NCBI GenBank assembly: GCA_022495005.1
Contig: JAGYXB010001850.1
Span: 89,653 to 153,652, forward strand
Direction of reading: 5' to 3'
DNA length: 64,000 nt
Origin: Rhyacophila brunnea
Lineage: Eukaryota > Arthropoda > Insecta > Trichoptera > Rhyacophilidae
Shown: piece after piece, positions 34,463 through 47,034 of the stretch
How the letters are laid out: each line of letters starts with the position of its first letter
Position numbering within the stretch: position 1 is the stretch's first letter
The notes under the pieces: model-generated
Told to the model about the DNA's origin: nothing
Seen by the model: only the letters and a program-made list of their open reading frames with translations
Database searches by the model: none
Translations under genes and position numbers: made by a program

Positions 34463-34915
34463 ACGGCAGCGATGAAGGGTGGAAGTAGGCTGCATCTGTC
34501 ATAAATAGTGCACACTAAACTTTTTCAGTCACACTTATTTGTTTTCATTAAACTAAGAATACCGCAGATGGTGGTGGTTAGTTTTTAAAATTCAACTAAA
34601 CCCTTGCTAAATTGAACCATTGGTTCATTTGTTTAATTCATGTTACCCTGCCTAAACCAAACCATTATAGATAAAAAAATATTCTTCTATCTATAAATTA
34701 TCTAATGTCATGTCTAATTTAATGGCGCTATTTAAAATATGTTATAGATATACGAATATTTTTTATTACCTATTATCTATTTTGGCTCGCTTTGCGTAAG
34801 GATTGATTGAATTTTAAAAAACTAACTTCAGCTAAATTAACTATCAGCAATTTGCAGGTTTAGTTTATGAAAACATATAATTTTACTTTTGAAAGACAAA
34901 GTTTATTGTGAACAG
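34463..34915. mobile_element. hAT-type MITE (CAGTGGCGAAG family 2), decayed copy
   Basis: The left end CAGCGATGAAGGGTGGAAGT and the body AATAGTGCACACTAAAC and GATGGTGGTGGTTAG match 51849-52439. The right end fades after AGACAAAGTTTATTGTG, and no duplication can be read. Confidence 0.6.
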
Positions 34916-35180
34916 GCTAAATACTGATACGTGAAAAAAAGTCATAGGATAGCCATATTTTTGAATTTTGTGCATCTTCAGTATTCTTCTCAACAAAAAA
35001 TATTATATTATATCGTTTTATAAAAGATATTAAACGAAAAAAGACAACATGTACCTCTAAAATAGATATTTAAAAAAAAAATGTCCAATCCCATTCGACC
35101 TCGGCCTATATAAAAAATATCATGTTAAACACATTCATATTTTTATAAAATAAATATAAAAAATAATAAAACTATGAAAA

Positions 35181-36866
35181 GGGCCCACATGCCCAACGAA
35201 GGTCAAAATGGAGATTTTCCGGTATTTTCAAAGCACTAGCCTGAACATTCTTTAAACTTTGTAGGTAATCTATTTATATAATTTTGAAGCCTTATTATCC
35301 TTAATATTTATTTTAAACATTTGATGACTACATAGCAGTGGCGAAGGGTGACTTTTGGAAAGAGGTAGGCTGTGGAGATCAGATAAAAAGAGCATACTTG
35401 TCAGGTATACTTACGGGAGATAAGAAGACAATACTTACGATATTACTACTGATGAATAGGTGCACACTAAAATGACAAAGACACACTGAATCATTTTAGA
35501 ACTGCCAGTTAAAAACGAATATTTATCTTATAAATTATTGTGATAATATCTAATATAAGTTTTTTTTTGCTGTGTGCAAATCTAAATGAACCCTTGACCT
35601 TCCAGCTTTGATAATATATGATTTTTTAACAAACGTCAAACTCAGAATGATATTCTTAAAATTTGATCTGTCATACTTACACAATTTTCAAAATCAATCG
35701 GAAAACTAGACATTTAATAAATACAAAGCACTGACAAATGACTTAGGGTTCAAAATAAGATAATCTATCCACATTCAGAACACAATAAATCGCTGAATTT
35801 TATCTAACAAAATAAAACTTTACCACCGTGCTTGGAACTACGATTTGACTGAATTAAAATGATAAATTATGTTTGTCTATGACTTAAGTAATTTAAATAA
35901 TAATCACGAGATACAATTATTTGTTATTTTTAAAAACAATTAATAATTATATCTGATTGAACCCAATAGACATTATTTTTTTAAATCATCTTATTTAATT
36001 ATTATTTGCTTAAAGCGGCAGGCATAGACAATAAAATTTGCATAAAGAGTTGTAAGCTGGATCTCGAGCGAAAACGAGACAAAATTTGTAGTCTTTCCTG
36101 AAGAGATGACTCATCATAAGTATAGAAGACAATTTTCGATTATGATGGCAATAATCGTCATTCAAAGAACAAAAACAGATGTCGCTACTCGCGCGTAATT
36201 TTTTGTTTGATTCTAAGCTTGACTTATTTAAACAGTTGCCATTCTAAAATCAAATTCTGACCATAGATGACTCAATATTTTAAAATATTCCACGTTTTAT
36301 AAATGTATTTAAATTTGAAATAAATACTTGAAGCTATAGTTTTTTTGAAGGTAGGCTTTAAATAATCGCTTAGTATGGAGCCTTCGCCACTGCTGCATAG
36401 AGTATTTTTATTACATAAATTAGTATTCTTTTAAGCCTCTCGATCTAATGTTTTAGAATATAGTCATATTTCAGTACGTCCATGTGCAGTGGTGCTAAAA
36501 TTTTTTAGATTTATTAATTTTTAAACGCATTAGTAAAATTTATGTTGACATTATTATAGTGAAATATTTACGATAAAAAATTATATGTATAATCTCTGTG
36601 ATCCCAAATTCGATAAGAATTAGGAATTTTATTATTCAAAAAATGGGCAAGAATACCACATTTTAAGATATATCTAAATATACTAATTATAAGATATGTC
36701 TTTTACCGTTTAAAAGTCATAAAACATCCTACGAATAATGATTTTTTTATAATAATTAATGACCTAAGAATAAGGTAGTATTTTTTTGAAATACGCCAAT
36801 ATTCAGGCTAATGATTTGAAAATACTATAAAATCTCCATTTTGACCTACGTTGGGCATGTGGGCCG
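35181..36866. mobile_element. TTAA-type TIR element (family G), copy 1, with nested hAT
   Basis: Left end GGGCCCACATGCCCAACGAA, then GGTCAAAATGGAGATTTT; right end the inverse of GGCCCACATGCCCAACGTA. TTAA flanks the right side (36867-36870); the left flank is AAAA, presumably mutated. A hAT element lies at 35336-36392, leaving about 620 bp of G sequence. The sister copy is 45786-46513. Confidence 0.75.
35336..36392. mobile_element. hAT-type nonautonomous element (CAGTGGCGAAG family 1), copy 3
   Basis: Reverse copy: starts CAGTGGCGAAGGGTGACTTT and ends GAGCCTTCGCCACTG. Flanking octamers CTACATAG (35328-35335) and CTGCATAG (36393-36400) agree at 7 of 8. The sister G element at 45786 lacks it. 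It holds no transposase. Confidence 0.85.
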
Positions 36867-36967
36867 TTAAGGACAGCATAGACAACCTAATAAACTTAAT
36901 TTTAATAATAACATATTATTTAAGAATTATTAATAGAGTTGAAATAAAATCCAAAAAATGTCTCAAA

Positions 36968-37015
36968 TTGTAAGCTTCGTATTTTTCCGCTCGGTGTCTC
37001 TGGTAGGTAAAGACA
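36968..37015. mobile_element. TTAA element end, decayed (family of 16743-17735)
   Basis: TGTAAGCTTCGTATTTTTCCG and CTCGGTGTCTCT resemble the inner TIR of 16743-17735. Only one end is seen. The rest up to 38200 is AT-rich; a moderately GC-richer patch lies at 37550-37740, with nothing recognised in it. Confidence 0.4.
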
Positions 37016-38204
37016 TCGCCTTAATATACTCTGAGGATAAATAACTCGTTTAAAAATTCTCTCTACGTAGCCGATCAATCCAACGTTGCGGATTAAGCTA
37101 TTTTTAGCAAACGTTCAAATCTGTATACAAACGTCACCACCACTATATTTTAATAGTTGGTCAATTTAATCTTGAACTTGTAGATTGCGAATTCTTTTAG
37201 TGCGCCGACTTTCTACAGTTCGAATTATTATTACAAATACTATTTCCAACTGTTTTTACACGAAAATCATTACAATATTATTTCCTCTCCTTCAATTTTG
37301 ACTCGAAATCGAAGCGAAATGTATCAATTTTGGTCTGAATTTTAACTGTTTTTATTAATAATTAATAATGGATATTTCTTCAGTTAGTGCAATTTAATCA
37401 CAACAGGTGGCATTATCAGATAAATTTAGTGAGTATATTAGACTGAACGATTGATAAACCTTGGTGTTTTTCACAAAATAAACACTTAAAAAATCCTCTT
37501 CAAAACATTGAACATGATTCTTTAAAAAAAAACACGGGCCGACATTTTCATGTCTCCCCAGCTTATCCTCCATTAGGTGAGATGAATATTTTGTAAGGCC
37601 TTCATGGCAAAATGGCGCCCGCCCTAAGGCCATGATCATCATTCGTAATCATCAATCATCATAGGGGGTGGTCATCCCTTCGGATAGTTTCTGTGGCGAG
37701 GTTCGGGCTAGACCGCTGGACGGTGCGCAGTGGCGGTATAAATAAATTTAAGAGCTTTTATTTTAGAAAAATAAAGCAGTCAAATTTAAAATCAGACTTA
37801 TTTCAAGATGAGCATAGCATTTTTTTTTTTTACAAAATAATGAATTGAAAATTAAAGGCTTTGAGAAATAACCCAGTCGTTGTGACCTTTTATTAAACGA
37901 TGAAAATTTCATAATACTTTTTTATGTCAAGATTAGTCTATTTTTTATTTAGCAATCATTGTGTATACTAAAAATCATTTTCCTTCTTTTATCAAAATTT
38001 TAGACTCATTGCAGACAATAAACCTAAAAGATTATTTTGTTTTAAAGAAAAAATTATAAAACTGTATACATAATATTATTAATATAATACAGAGTTAAAA
38101 CCTTTTTTAAGAAACGAACACAATCCACATTCAAATATATTGATATTCCAAGTCCTTTGATTAAGCACAACTATTAATTGCCCTTCCCAATGACATCAAC
38201 ATTA

Positions 38205-38600
38205 TCAGTAGTGTCAATCTACTATTGGATGAAGGCCTCCCCTTGCTCCATTCACTCTTCTCAGTTCTTCGCTGCCGCATTCATCCATCGAACATTATGA
38301 GTTTTCTATACAACGGGTTTCAGTACGTCCTTGTGAACGTGTAGTGCCCCTTGGTTATTAATATACGGAATTTTTTAGTAGTTGTCCACTTGCCGTGCGC
38401 TATGTAGCCAATTTCCATTTCTTTTGCTTAGTGATTTCTATCGCACACGCATTCTTGTATGCTTCCTTATCCATTTATATATTTTGCGATCTTTCAACAT
38501 TATTTCCAATATGCACCATTCCATGCCACATCGCTTACGATTAAGACACAATAGGAGGTCATTTTTAAAGACAATATTCAGGCTTCCAATGGAAGTGTAT
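38205..38600 (-). mobile_element. RTE retrotransposon 3' fragment (family A), heavily decayed
   Basis: The CTACTATTGGATGAAGGCCT block, the TTGTATGCTTCCTTATCCAT block and the GCTTACGATTAAGACACAA block match, in order, the minus-strand copies at 17086 and 48925. No reading frame survives and the (GAT)n tail is reduced. Confidence 0.65.
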
Positions 38601-39389
38601 CTAAACAATGAGACAATATAGAACGAAAAACTGATGCTCTGTTTTTTTAGATAGTATTATACATAATGGCAGTGTCTTTATTTACATCATAAAATAAGAA
38701 AAATAACTAGATACGTAAAATAGCATCTATTCTAAAGTTCAATTTACAGTTTAAAAGCATACAAATATTACTTACCTATACAGCCATAAGTACATAAGTG
38801 TCAAAAATGTATGTATAAGGTCGTATCATAAAGGGCGGAAGAAAATTGGCTAGTTATCAAACCTGTTTTGAAATAATTAATTCCGTACTAAAAGATAGTG
38901 TAACATTCGATAAAAGACAAAAAGTACAAGTCAAGTATTTATTTTAAAATGTATATTCATAATTGTAGATGTTAAGAACGGCACTGGCCTTGCTTCAGTT
39001 TCTGTGGGCAGCTTGCCGGATTGTTGTGGTTATCCGCGCCAAAAGGAAAAGGGAAACTGTTCTCATGAGACTTTGTATTTTATCCAGTGGCGCTCATCCA
39101 GAGATTATATTTAATAATTCAATCTAACGTCAATAACTGTGAAAATAAATACAGAAAAAAAAATCAAATTAAATATTATTATAATTTGACAAAAACCTAA
39201 AACAACCCAAATATTTCGAACTAAGCTATAATAACAAAAAAAAATGGAGAGATCCTGACATCGGTTACTATTGAATATAAATTGTTAATACTTTTATTTA
39301 AAATACAAACGCTGATTTTAAAAACAATTTAGAAAGAGGTTCGGTGAAAATTATAAGAACCGGTATTTAATTTCGTCACAATTACATAG

Positions 39390-39540
39390 GACACACATAG
39401 CTTAGCGGCCAGTGCACGTGAGTGCGAATCCCAGGGGGTGCGAGTTTCAATTCCGCTGGGTGTCTCGTATTTTTTCTATTGGTTATATATTTCTTACAGA
39501 TGTTTTAAAAATATGTTTATAGCTTCACAAAATAATACAA
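39390..39540 (+). repeat. Repeat E, tRNA-like module plus tail
   Basis: A-box-like TAGCTTAGCGGCCAGTGCACG, B-box-like GAGTTTCAATTCC, then GGGTGTCTCGTATTTTTTCT and ATTGGTTATATATTTCTTAC. The A-box half resembles the module at 13355, the rest the common E tail. A second, inverted E tail and module lie at 39605-39760. Confidence 0.5.
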
Positions 39541-39604
39541 ATACATTTTATATTGAGTTATTAGCTAGTACACCGAGTATAGTGATGTCAAAACATTTGT
39601 GTAT

Positions 39605-39760
39605 AAACTGTAATATTATTACAGTATTAAACATACATAACTTGAAAACACCTCAGATAAATCACATTTGACAAAAATACGACACCCGACTAGATTTGAA
39701 CACATATATCCACCGGTATCGCGCCAATATGATATTACCAATTAAGCGACGGGCCTTCTA
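39605..39760 (-). repeat. Repeat E, inverted partial copy
   Basis: Minus-strand reading: CCCGTCGCTTAATTGGTAAT (A-box-like), a B-box-like GTTCAAATC, GTCGGGTGTCGTATTTTTG, then GGTGTTTTCAAGTTATGTAT. With 39390-39540 it makes an inverted pair about 65 bp apart. Confidence 0.5.
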
Positions 39761-39884
39761 CTTAATTAAAATAATTTTAACTAGAAGGCCCTACATGAAA
39801 TGTTTATTAAATCGCGTTATTTTTGCGTTAGTTTATCAATATATTAAACCTGAGTAGGTATAGTATAATTTGAGCATAAATTTC

Positions 39885-40050
39885 ATCTGGGGGCGAGGAT
39901 CCCAAAGAGGTTACAATATATTTATATGATTTTCACAAAGTCTAAGCATTTGTGATTGTTTCGCTTATATTACTAACTATTGTATTACTACACTACTGTC
40001 ATTGACCCTCATGGTATATTGTAGTATTAAAAATAATATGTTTATACTTA
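39885..40050 (+). repeat. SINE family beta, decayed tail
   Basis: TTACAATATATTTATATGATT, CTAAGCATTTGTGATTG and ACTACACTACTGTCATTG resemble the body of the 41868 copy. The tRNA-like head is not recognisable. Confidence 0.45.
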
Positions 40051-40173
40051 GTTTTAATAAATATATATAATATATTCAAATATTGTATCGAAAATACACA
40101 ATTTTTGTTGGCATATGAAATATATTGTTGATTATGAAAAAATATAACTAATAGAGTATATGCTTTATAACTT

Positions 40174-40595
40174 CGTGTCCGGAAACTTGTACGTATGCAG
40201 TTCGCCGTATCACACTTTACCGTGAAATGTTGTATCGGAAATATATGGCCGTATATTAAAGACCGTCCAACCTCTTTGGGTCGTATAGTACTGACATAAA
40301 ATTCATATCTAAATAAAACATGGTTCTTGTCGGCTTACACTTTACAGGAAGCCGGCAGCAAACAAATTTTAAAAATAGCCGATATACTGGATTATTTGTT
40401 AGGCTAGATTAGGTTAGGTTTTCATTCTTGAATTCATGAATTTTACCAAAATCAGCTAATACAATTGAATTAATGTCAATATTGAATCTAATAAAATTAG
40501 AGACCGGATAGTATACGGTCATCTCTTTCCGATAAAAAAAACTCACGGTGAACTGTGCCACGGTAATATGTTTTACGTATAACTTACATGTAACC
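40174..40595. mobile_element. Mutator-type palindromic MITE, copy 3 (diverged subfamily)
   Basis: Perfect 9-bp duplication TTATAACTT (40165-40173, 40596-40604). Ends CGTGTCCGGAAACTTGTACG and ATAACTTACATGTAACC. The arms differ from copies 1 and 2 (ATCGGAAAxxxATGxCCG block), but the loop again holds AGGCTAGATTAGGTTAGG. The one-armed relic at 4337 belongs to this subfamily. Confidence 0.88.
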
Positions 40596-40622
40596 TTATA
40601 ACTTTGCAGTTTTTACTACACT

Positions 40623-41000
40623 CGTCGGTGTTTTGTAAAAAGGGCGAATCAACCATTTTGGCGAAATTGAGATTTTAATGAAAAAACAATATGTACCTCA
40701 CTAGCTTTGTTGTGTAAAAACGGCGAATTTGTATCTCCACAGGAACGCACTTAAAAACGATAATCGTAAGGGCGAATATCCACTTAGTATTATGAATAAA
40801 AAGCGAATGTAACATAGTATACCTTTTAAAATATATTATAAAGCCTATTATAAGGACAGTATTCTTTCTAAGCTTTATTACAAACTTGTTAGATATTTAT
40901 ATTATCCACAGGTAGTTAAAAAATAAATGTGAAAAGTTAAAAATCCTCCTCCTGTAAAATAGCATTTTGGTTAATTCGCCATTTTTACAAAACACTGACG
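40623..41000. mobile_element. TIR element with internal GGCGAAT repeats
   Basis: Left CGTCGGTGTTTTGTAAAAA and right the inverse of CGTCAGTGTTTTGTAAAAA, continuing GGCGAATxAACC. Further (G)GCGAAT motifs occur inside near 40645, 40730, 40770 and 40802. No duplication is readable. It starts 19 bp after the duplication of the neighbouring Mutator-type MITE. Confidence 0.65.
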
Positions 41001-41867
41001 CTTTGCCCGATTACCTCGGATAATGTTAGATCGAATTAATAATATTCACTTGTTTTAATATATAGTAATAAGAAAATAGATTGATAATATAATATTATGT
41101 AAAATATATATTTTTAGAATAATATACCTACATCAAAATTTCATCGTAAACCCGGGGAGCAAAGTTATAAAGTGGCAACTCTACTTGACACCACTAATAA
41201 CTTTATCAAAAAATATATATTTGAATATACTTACTAGCAGTAAATCTCTTCGCTTTGATCAGAGGAATGGGGGTGTTAAATTTCTACATCACTGGTGCAG
41301 CGTGTCTGTGAAAGCGCTACCGGAAGGACTCCCCTTTGGATTAAGCATGCATGAGTTCATAGCTACCGCTTCTGGTCTATCTATACTATTCTCTGTGCAC
41401 CACCTAAGCAAGATTTAAAAAGGTAGGATTACTGCGCGTTACTGTTACCATGTAAAGTTCATCGGATTAAAGTGAGTAAGCCGACATCAGAAATTACTTA
41501 TAGCTGTATAATTTCTTATCACGTTACATGATGTATTACAATATATAGTAAGTTTTGAGTAGAACCTTAATCAATCGACCCTTAAGTGTACTCAACGTGC
41601 CACCCTATTATATTTTCAGTCACAAATTTTATTTAAATTAATTATTTATTTATTTATAAAAAGAGTATTACGGCATTACAGCTATTGGCCAATGCGCCAT
41701 AATACTTAATAAATACAAATGTATAAACCCAGTACTACTACATTAAAAACAGTTGTAGGTGTTATTAGCATATCTTTCTTAATTTGTACACCCTCAAGCA
41801 ACGTATGACCTCCTACTACACAGGCCTCTACTGCAGCTACTACAATTTATTTAATATATCGGCTCGC

Positions 41868-42050
41868 GTCGTGCAGTGCGTAAGGCGCTTCATCCGGTAG
41901 CTCCAGGTTCGATTCCGGTGATTTCACAATAATATATTTATGTGATTTTTTTAATGCCTGGGTGTATGTGATTATTTCACTCCTATTACTAAATACACTA
42001 CTGTCATTGGGCCTCTTGTAGTGTTATAAAAAATACATATATATATATGA
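41868..42050 (+). mobile_element. tRNA-derived SINE (family beta), copy 2
   Basis: Head GGCTCGCGTCGTGCAGTGCG, B box GGTTCGATTCC near 41908, body TTTATGTGATTTTTTTAATG and ATTATTTCACTCC, ending in A-rich and (AT)n sequence. It corresponds to 11267-11457. The ends are not marked by an evident duplication. Confidence 0.7.
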
Positions 42051-42374
42051 TGGATGGGTGCGGGGCGAGGCACTTGATGCTCAAATTTGGTTGAGGTGGT
42101 AAGTGTTTGTAAGTGCGCGGTCGATTAATGACTTAAGTTTTTAAATTAATAATCAATCGACTACTGACTCATAACTGCGTTGCACCTGGTTTTGTGACAA
42201 TACTGAGGATTTGAGGTAGGAGGGAAATATAGGGATGATGGCAACGATAATTGGCCCAACCAACGTCTAATTAATTTTTGTAATGCGATTATCATAAGGA
42301 TATAATATTATGTTCTCAAAAGAGACATACTTGACACCGTTTAACAGTACATATTTTGTATCAGCGTATATATT

Positions 42375-42605
42375 CTAAACACAACAATTGCTGTCTAAAC
42401 AAACAAAACTATCTATCTTGCTCTAAAATTTAGCATAGCCAAGAGAGGTGATGTTAAAACATAGCACTTATTGTAACAATTACAACTAATTTATTTTAAC
42501 TGTCACAATGAGTGCTAATACTTCGATACATACTTATCACAGATAGCTGCCGTAGCGGCCGAAAGCAGTCTTGTGTATAGAATAGATGCACTGATTTGGT
42601 AAAAT
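42375..42605. mobile_element. Long-TIR MITE (family Q), one-armed copy
   Basis: The left portion corresponds to the interior of 20150-20630 (GCTGTCTAAAC, CTATCTATCTTGCTC). The right arm is complete through AGCTGCCGTAGCGGCCGAAAG and GTGTATAGAATAGATGCA. The left arm has been lost. Confidence 0.65.
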
Positions 42606-42784
42606 GAAGTTGTCCCATTCTGAACATATAATTAAATGTTGTAGGATTCCAAGACCCCTGTAGCGCTGAGAGGTCATATATTTGATCCCCCTTTCCGTCG
42701 ATGTATACTCCACTGACCTGAAATAATCAAGTAAAAGCCAAACGACTTGACATGGTGACTCGCAACGTATAAATATTATATGTT

Positions 42785-42925
42785 TAATAATGTACCCCGG
42801 CCCGCGAAAAACTTTTTGGGGTAGCCAGGAAACGATAAATCTTTCCCCGCAAGTCGAGGGACACAGGGTCCCCCATGGGCGGGAAAAATTTGCGCGCGAA
42901 ACAACGGTCAGAAACTTGGCAACAC
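42785..42925. other. GC-rich patch
   Basis: Local GC enrichment with CCCGGCCCGCGAAAAAC, a GGGTCCCCC run and TTTGCGCGCGAAAC. A 75-residue open frame crosses it without recognisable features. Other sequence between 42610 and 43330 is AT-rich, with a (TA)n tract at 43177-43195. Confidence 0.3.
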
Positions 42926-43336
42926 CGCCGTGGAACTGTTTAATTAAAATACATAGCTCTAATAACTCTAGGTTTATAGTGATTAATATGATTATCTCGA
43001 CGATGGAAATATGTTAGTATTTTTACGCGAAAGCCCGAGTAGGGCATGCATTAAAAAAGTGTATTTTCTTGAAATAGTATACAATTCTTATAAATTTTCA
43101 TACGAAACCGTTTACTGTTTGAATTCTTTTTCACACATTTCATGTATGAAGAAAAATATGAAAACGGCTCATAATCTATATATATATATATATATTTCAC
43201 TTATACGTTACTTGTATCCCTTTAATCTTCAACACCGCAATTAATCGCAATGAATAGTGTGGTAGGTTACTGCTTGTTTTGATATTGAATCGAAAATCCT
43301 GTTTGCTATATATGTTTCAATTTATTTATTTTTCAA

Positions 43337-43935
43337 TTTTTTTTTTTTTTTTAACATATTGTGGACATTACAAATTATAAGTTTAAGACGTTCACAACAT
43401 TTTAGAAACAAAGATATATAAATATAACAGTATTACATAAAAAAAGAGATATATCAGTAGATGAATTAGATAGGTACAAGGAAGTACACCGGATGAGTTA
43501 AGCAGACCCTATTTTAAGAATTTATAAAACAACGTCCACCTAACTCATTCTCACGTAGGTGGAATATATCAACACCCGAAGCAATTTCGTTGAACATAGT
43601 TATCACTCTCCCAATTGGTATTACCAGTGGCAGGTTGGTTCTGCACCTTGGGAGAATAAACAACTGATGGTCTCTATTTCTAAGATAGTTATCAGGGACA
43701 CACAGGTCAACACTGCCCAGAATGGCAGAGTTCTCATTTATACCTTGTATAAGTCGAAAAAAATACGTAGCTAAATAAAGATTTCTTCTAAATTGCAGAC
43801 TGCAGTATGTAAGCATGCCTAAGAGAAAGTCAGTTGGATAAAGCGACGGATAGTATCCATACAACCTCAAGTAAAGGAGTCTCAAGAATTTCTTCTGAAC
43901 CCTCTCCACCATAAGGCCATACTTATATATACATA
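43337..43935 (-). mobile_element. CR1/Jockey-type retrotransposon 3' fragment (family D), copy 2
   Basis: The minus strand is open for 132 codons (43514-43912): VERVQKKFLRLLYLRLYGYY, PTDFLLGMLTYCSLQ, DLCVPDNYLRNRDHQLFILP. It then has a 3' untranslated part ending in an A-rich tail (T run 43337-43352). This is the C-terminal tail of the second frame, after the reverse transcriptase. It is very similar to the longer 55925 copy, so the two are probably recent sisters. No catalytic region is present. Confidence 0.85.
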
Positions 43936-44296
43936 ATATTGTTTGAACTCACTGTTGAACTGCTAATTGGTCTATTAATTATTTTTGAAATAACTCTTCA
44001 TTGCATACCGCTTTGAAACAAATTTATTTTAATCTTGGTTGTAGCCAAATCTCAATAAACAAGCGTGGTGTTTTTGCGGCCATGACGTCTGGAAATCAAG
44101 CTTTCGAAGTTTTTTGGGAACAAACATTTACTCGACAAGTCGTCGACAGACGTCAGTCAATCGTAATAATATTAAATTTATTTTATATCAATATTTAATG
44201 TAGGTAGTATAATCTCTGGGTATATTAGATATTTTAATTTGAATTTTAAATAGTTATATTGATGCGATTTTTTTCATATATTAGTATCTTAAAGCT

Positions 44297-44573
44297 CGGG
44301 TCATTCATATAACATAACTCCATGCCCTAAGTGATGAAGGTGTCTTATATAAATTGATGGTAGAGGGAGAGGTTGTAGCAAATGTGATGTCAAAAAACCA
44401 ACAAAATATAAATTAGTCGTGAGAATATTATACTGAAATTGAAAATATATAAGTTCATTTCGATATGAAGGTCACACATTATGTACAAGTATAACGATTG
44501 GAGAAAGAGGGGATGTTTAAAGGTAAAAGTACTAAAAATTACGTGACGTAATTTCTGGAGGACCCCTTAGATT
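44297..44573. mobile_element. Possible DNA-transposon remnant with loose TIRs
   Basis: Left GGGTCATTCATATAACATAA and right inverse GGGGTCCTCCAGAAATTACG resemble each other and resemble a class of insect TIRs of the GGGTCxTCCATAAATTACG type. The match is imperfect and no duplication is seen. Confidence 0.35.
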
Positions 44574-45781
44574 ACCGTTTTATTAACAACATTTCTAACA
44601 ACGCTTTGCAAATGCCATAGCAGTAAAGGGTTTGGACCATAAATATAGGTGTTATCGAAAACTTTATGGTGATTCCAAAATCTTTTAGTGTGGTTAAATA
44701 CAACAATTATTTTAATTTAACTATTATTTGAATTCAACTACACTGAGCATTGAAATATGACATCTATAAACACTATGGTGGTCGTTTTTGACATGTTTAA
44801 TGGTGTAAATATGACATAATATATATTTATTATAAATTTGTACCAGGGGCGGCTCATATGCCAACTATTTACTAACATTCCTCCATTGCTATAGAATTCT
44901 TATCACTCTATTTATAAAAAAAGATTTTAGACAAAGACTAGTCAACTTTTGCGTTGAACGTCCAGAGTCCAATAGAGTCTATGCAGAATAATGTATTCAC
45001 AATAGTTGCTAAATGTTCTATATTATAGAGCATAATATGCTTACATTCAATCGATCACATGACTTTATCGCTACAGCAGCTATATCATGAGTTTACTATA
45101 CATATTTTTTTCGAAAAATTCTTATGCCATCTCATCTTTTACTCGCACAGTGACAGAATATTTAAGTCCAGAGTTTGCAAATAGCTATTGCGTACATACT
45201 TAGCCTAAATGCGCGTTTATAAAGGTCTGTATTTCCATAGATCATCAGTATCAAGTATTATTAGTGGAGTTATACCCCACTTTTACCACTCCTACAAATA
45301 ATATGTCTTGCGAATACAGTCCACTATTTCGAACGATCTGCTAATTGCTAGAATTATTTAAAACACTCCGTGACGAGCTTTTACGGGTATGCTAAAAGTG
45401 TCTGGATCAGTGAAAACGAAAACCCTCAAAGTGTAGAAGCGAAACTTTTGAGAGATTTAATTATTGAGTTAACAACACAGACATCGATGTGATTGCGTAT
45501 TAGCTCGGATTAATTTGCTACATCTTAACTACTCCGCGGCTTAAACTACAATATTTAGTGAATAAATGTTGTAAACCATTTGAAATTAATTCGATTTGCC
45601 CAATAAACTGCGCATCGGGTTATAATTAATTGACATTCTATCAATAATAAGCCAATACATTTTGGTTTGTATTGATAAATAACTGTAATGTTTTATGAAT
45701 AATAAACTTACTACTTTTAAAATTTAATCTATCCTGGTAAATAAAATCTTTATGATTTCAACATTACTTTGAATCATCGAC
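44574..45781. other. Gene-free stretch, nothing recognised
   Basis: AT-rich sequence. I found no TIRs, no retrotransposon motifs and no protein-like frame. Confidence 0.4.
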
Positions 45782-45785
45782 TTAA

Positions 45786-46513
45786 GGGGGGACATGCTCA
45801 GCGTAGGTCAAAATGGAGCTTTTGTTCTATTTTCAAAGCATGATCCTGCTTCATGATTCATGATCGTACTCCCTACTTTAATTTTAGTTTGTCAATGTAT
45901 GGCTACGGCCGTATGTTGTAGCTTAACCACTGGAGGATGACAAAAGAAATGGCGTATTTCAAAAAAACACTACCTTATTCTTAGGTCAATAATTATTATA
46001 AAGCAATCATTATTCATAGGATGTTCATCACACTTGAATGGTCAAAGACATAGCTTATAGTAAGTATCTTTAGAATTATCTTCAAATGTCTTAATCTTGC
46101 CGATTTTTTGAATAATAAAATGCCTAATTCTTGTCAAATTTGGGATCACAGAGATTATCAATATAATTTTTTATCGTAAATATTTTACTAAAATTATCTT
46201 GTCATAAATTATACTAAGGGTTTTATAAATGCGTTTAAATATTAAGAAAATGTAAAAAATCTTAACACCACTGCACAGTTATGTACCGAAATATGACTAT
46301 ATTCTAAAACATTAGAGCGAGAGGTTTAAAAGAATACTATTTTATGTAATAAAAATACTTTATGCAGTCATCAAATGCTTAAAATAAATATAACGGATAA
46401 TGATGCTTCAAAATTATACAAATAGATTATCTACAACGTTTAAGGTATGTCCAGGATCATGCTTTGAAAATAGAAAAAAGCTCCATTTTGACCCACACTG
46501 AGCACGTCCACCC
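45786..46513. mobile_element. TTAA-flanked TIR element (family G), copy 2
   Basis: GGGGGGACATGCTCAGCGTA at the left and the inverse of GGGTGGACGTGCTCAGTGTG at the right, both followed by GGTCAAAATGGAGCTTTT. TTAA flanks both sides (45782-45785, 46514-46517). The 728-bp interior aligns with family G around the nested hAT of 35181-36866 in inverse order. It is noncoding. Confidence 0.82.
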
Positions 46514-47034
46514 TTAAGTGCAAGCCATAGTTTTTATCTGTCTATTTTATACGTTATAACTAAAAAAATACCAATTTCACCTAAATTGATAAAACTTGCA
46601 CAGATTATAATATTATGTAGACTATATTCTTGGTTCCCATTGTGCAATTTAGTACCAATTTCATCTCGATGTCTCAAAAGGTTAAGAGTTACAACTTGCT
46701 GAAAAATTTTCAGTAAATAATATTATTGAGTAACATTCATACTCAGTTATGATGCTACGAACAAATAAGAAGGCGGAGATTTGCGTAAAATAGTATAAAC
46801 AATTAAATAATTGCAAGATATGTGAACACTGCGCTCAACGAAATATACTGGATCATGTTGGGTTACCTGTAAATCCAACCAAAAATGGATCTCAGGCACA
46901 TCATGTATGGGTAAAAATAATATGTGAAAATGGCTTAAAACTAAAAGAGGCTTTACGGTAACTACTAAACCTCATATCGTATAGGATCAACTGTGAGAAA
47001 GAAATTTATCCTTTGAGGGTTTTAAAAAATATGT

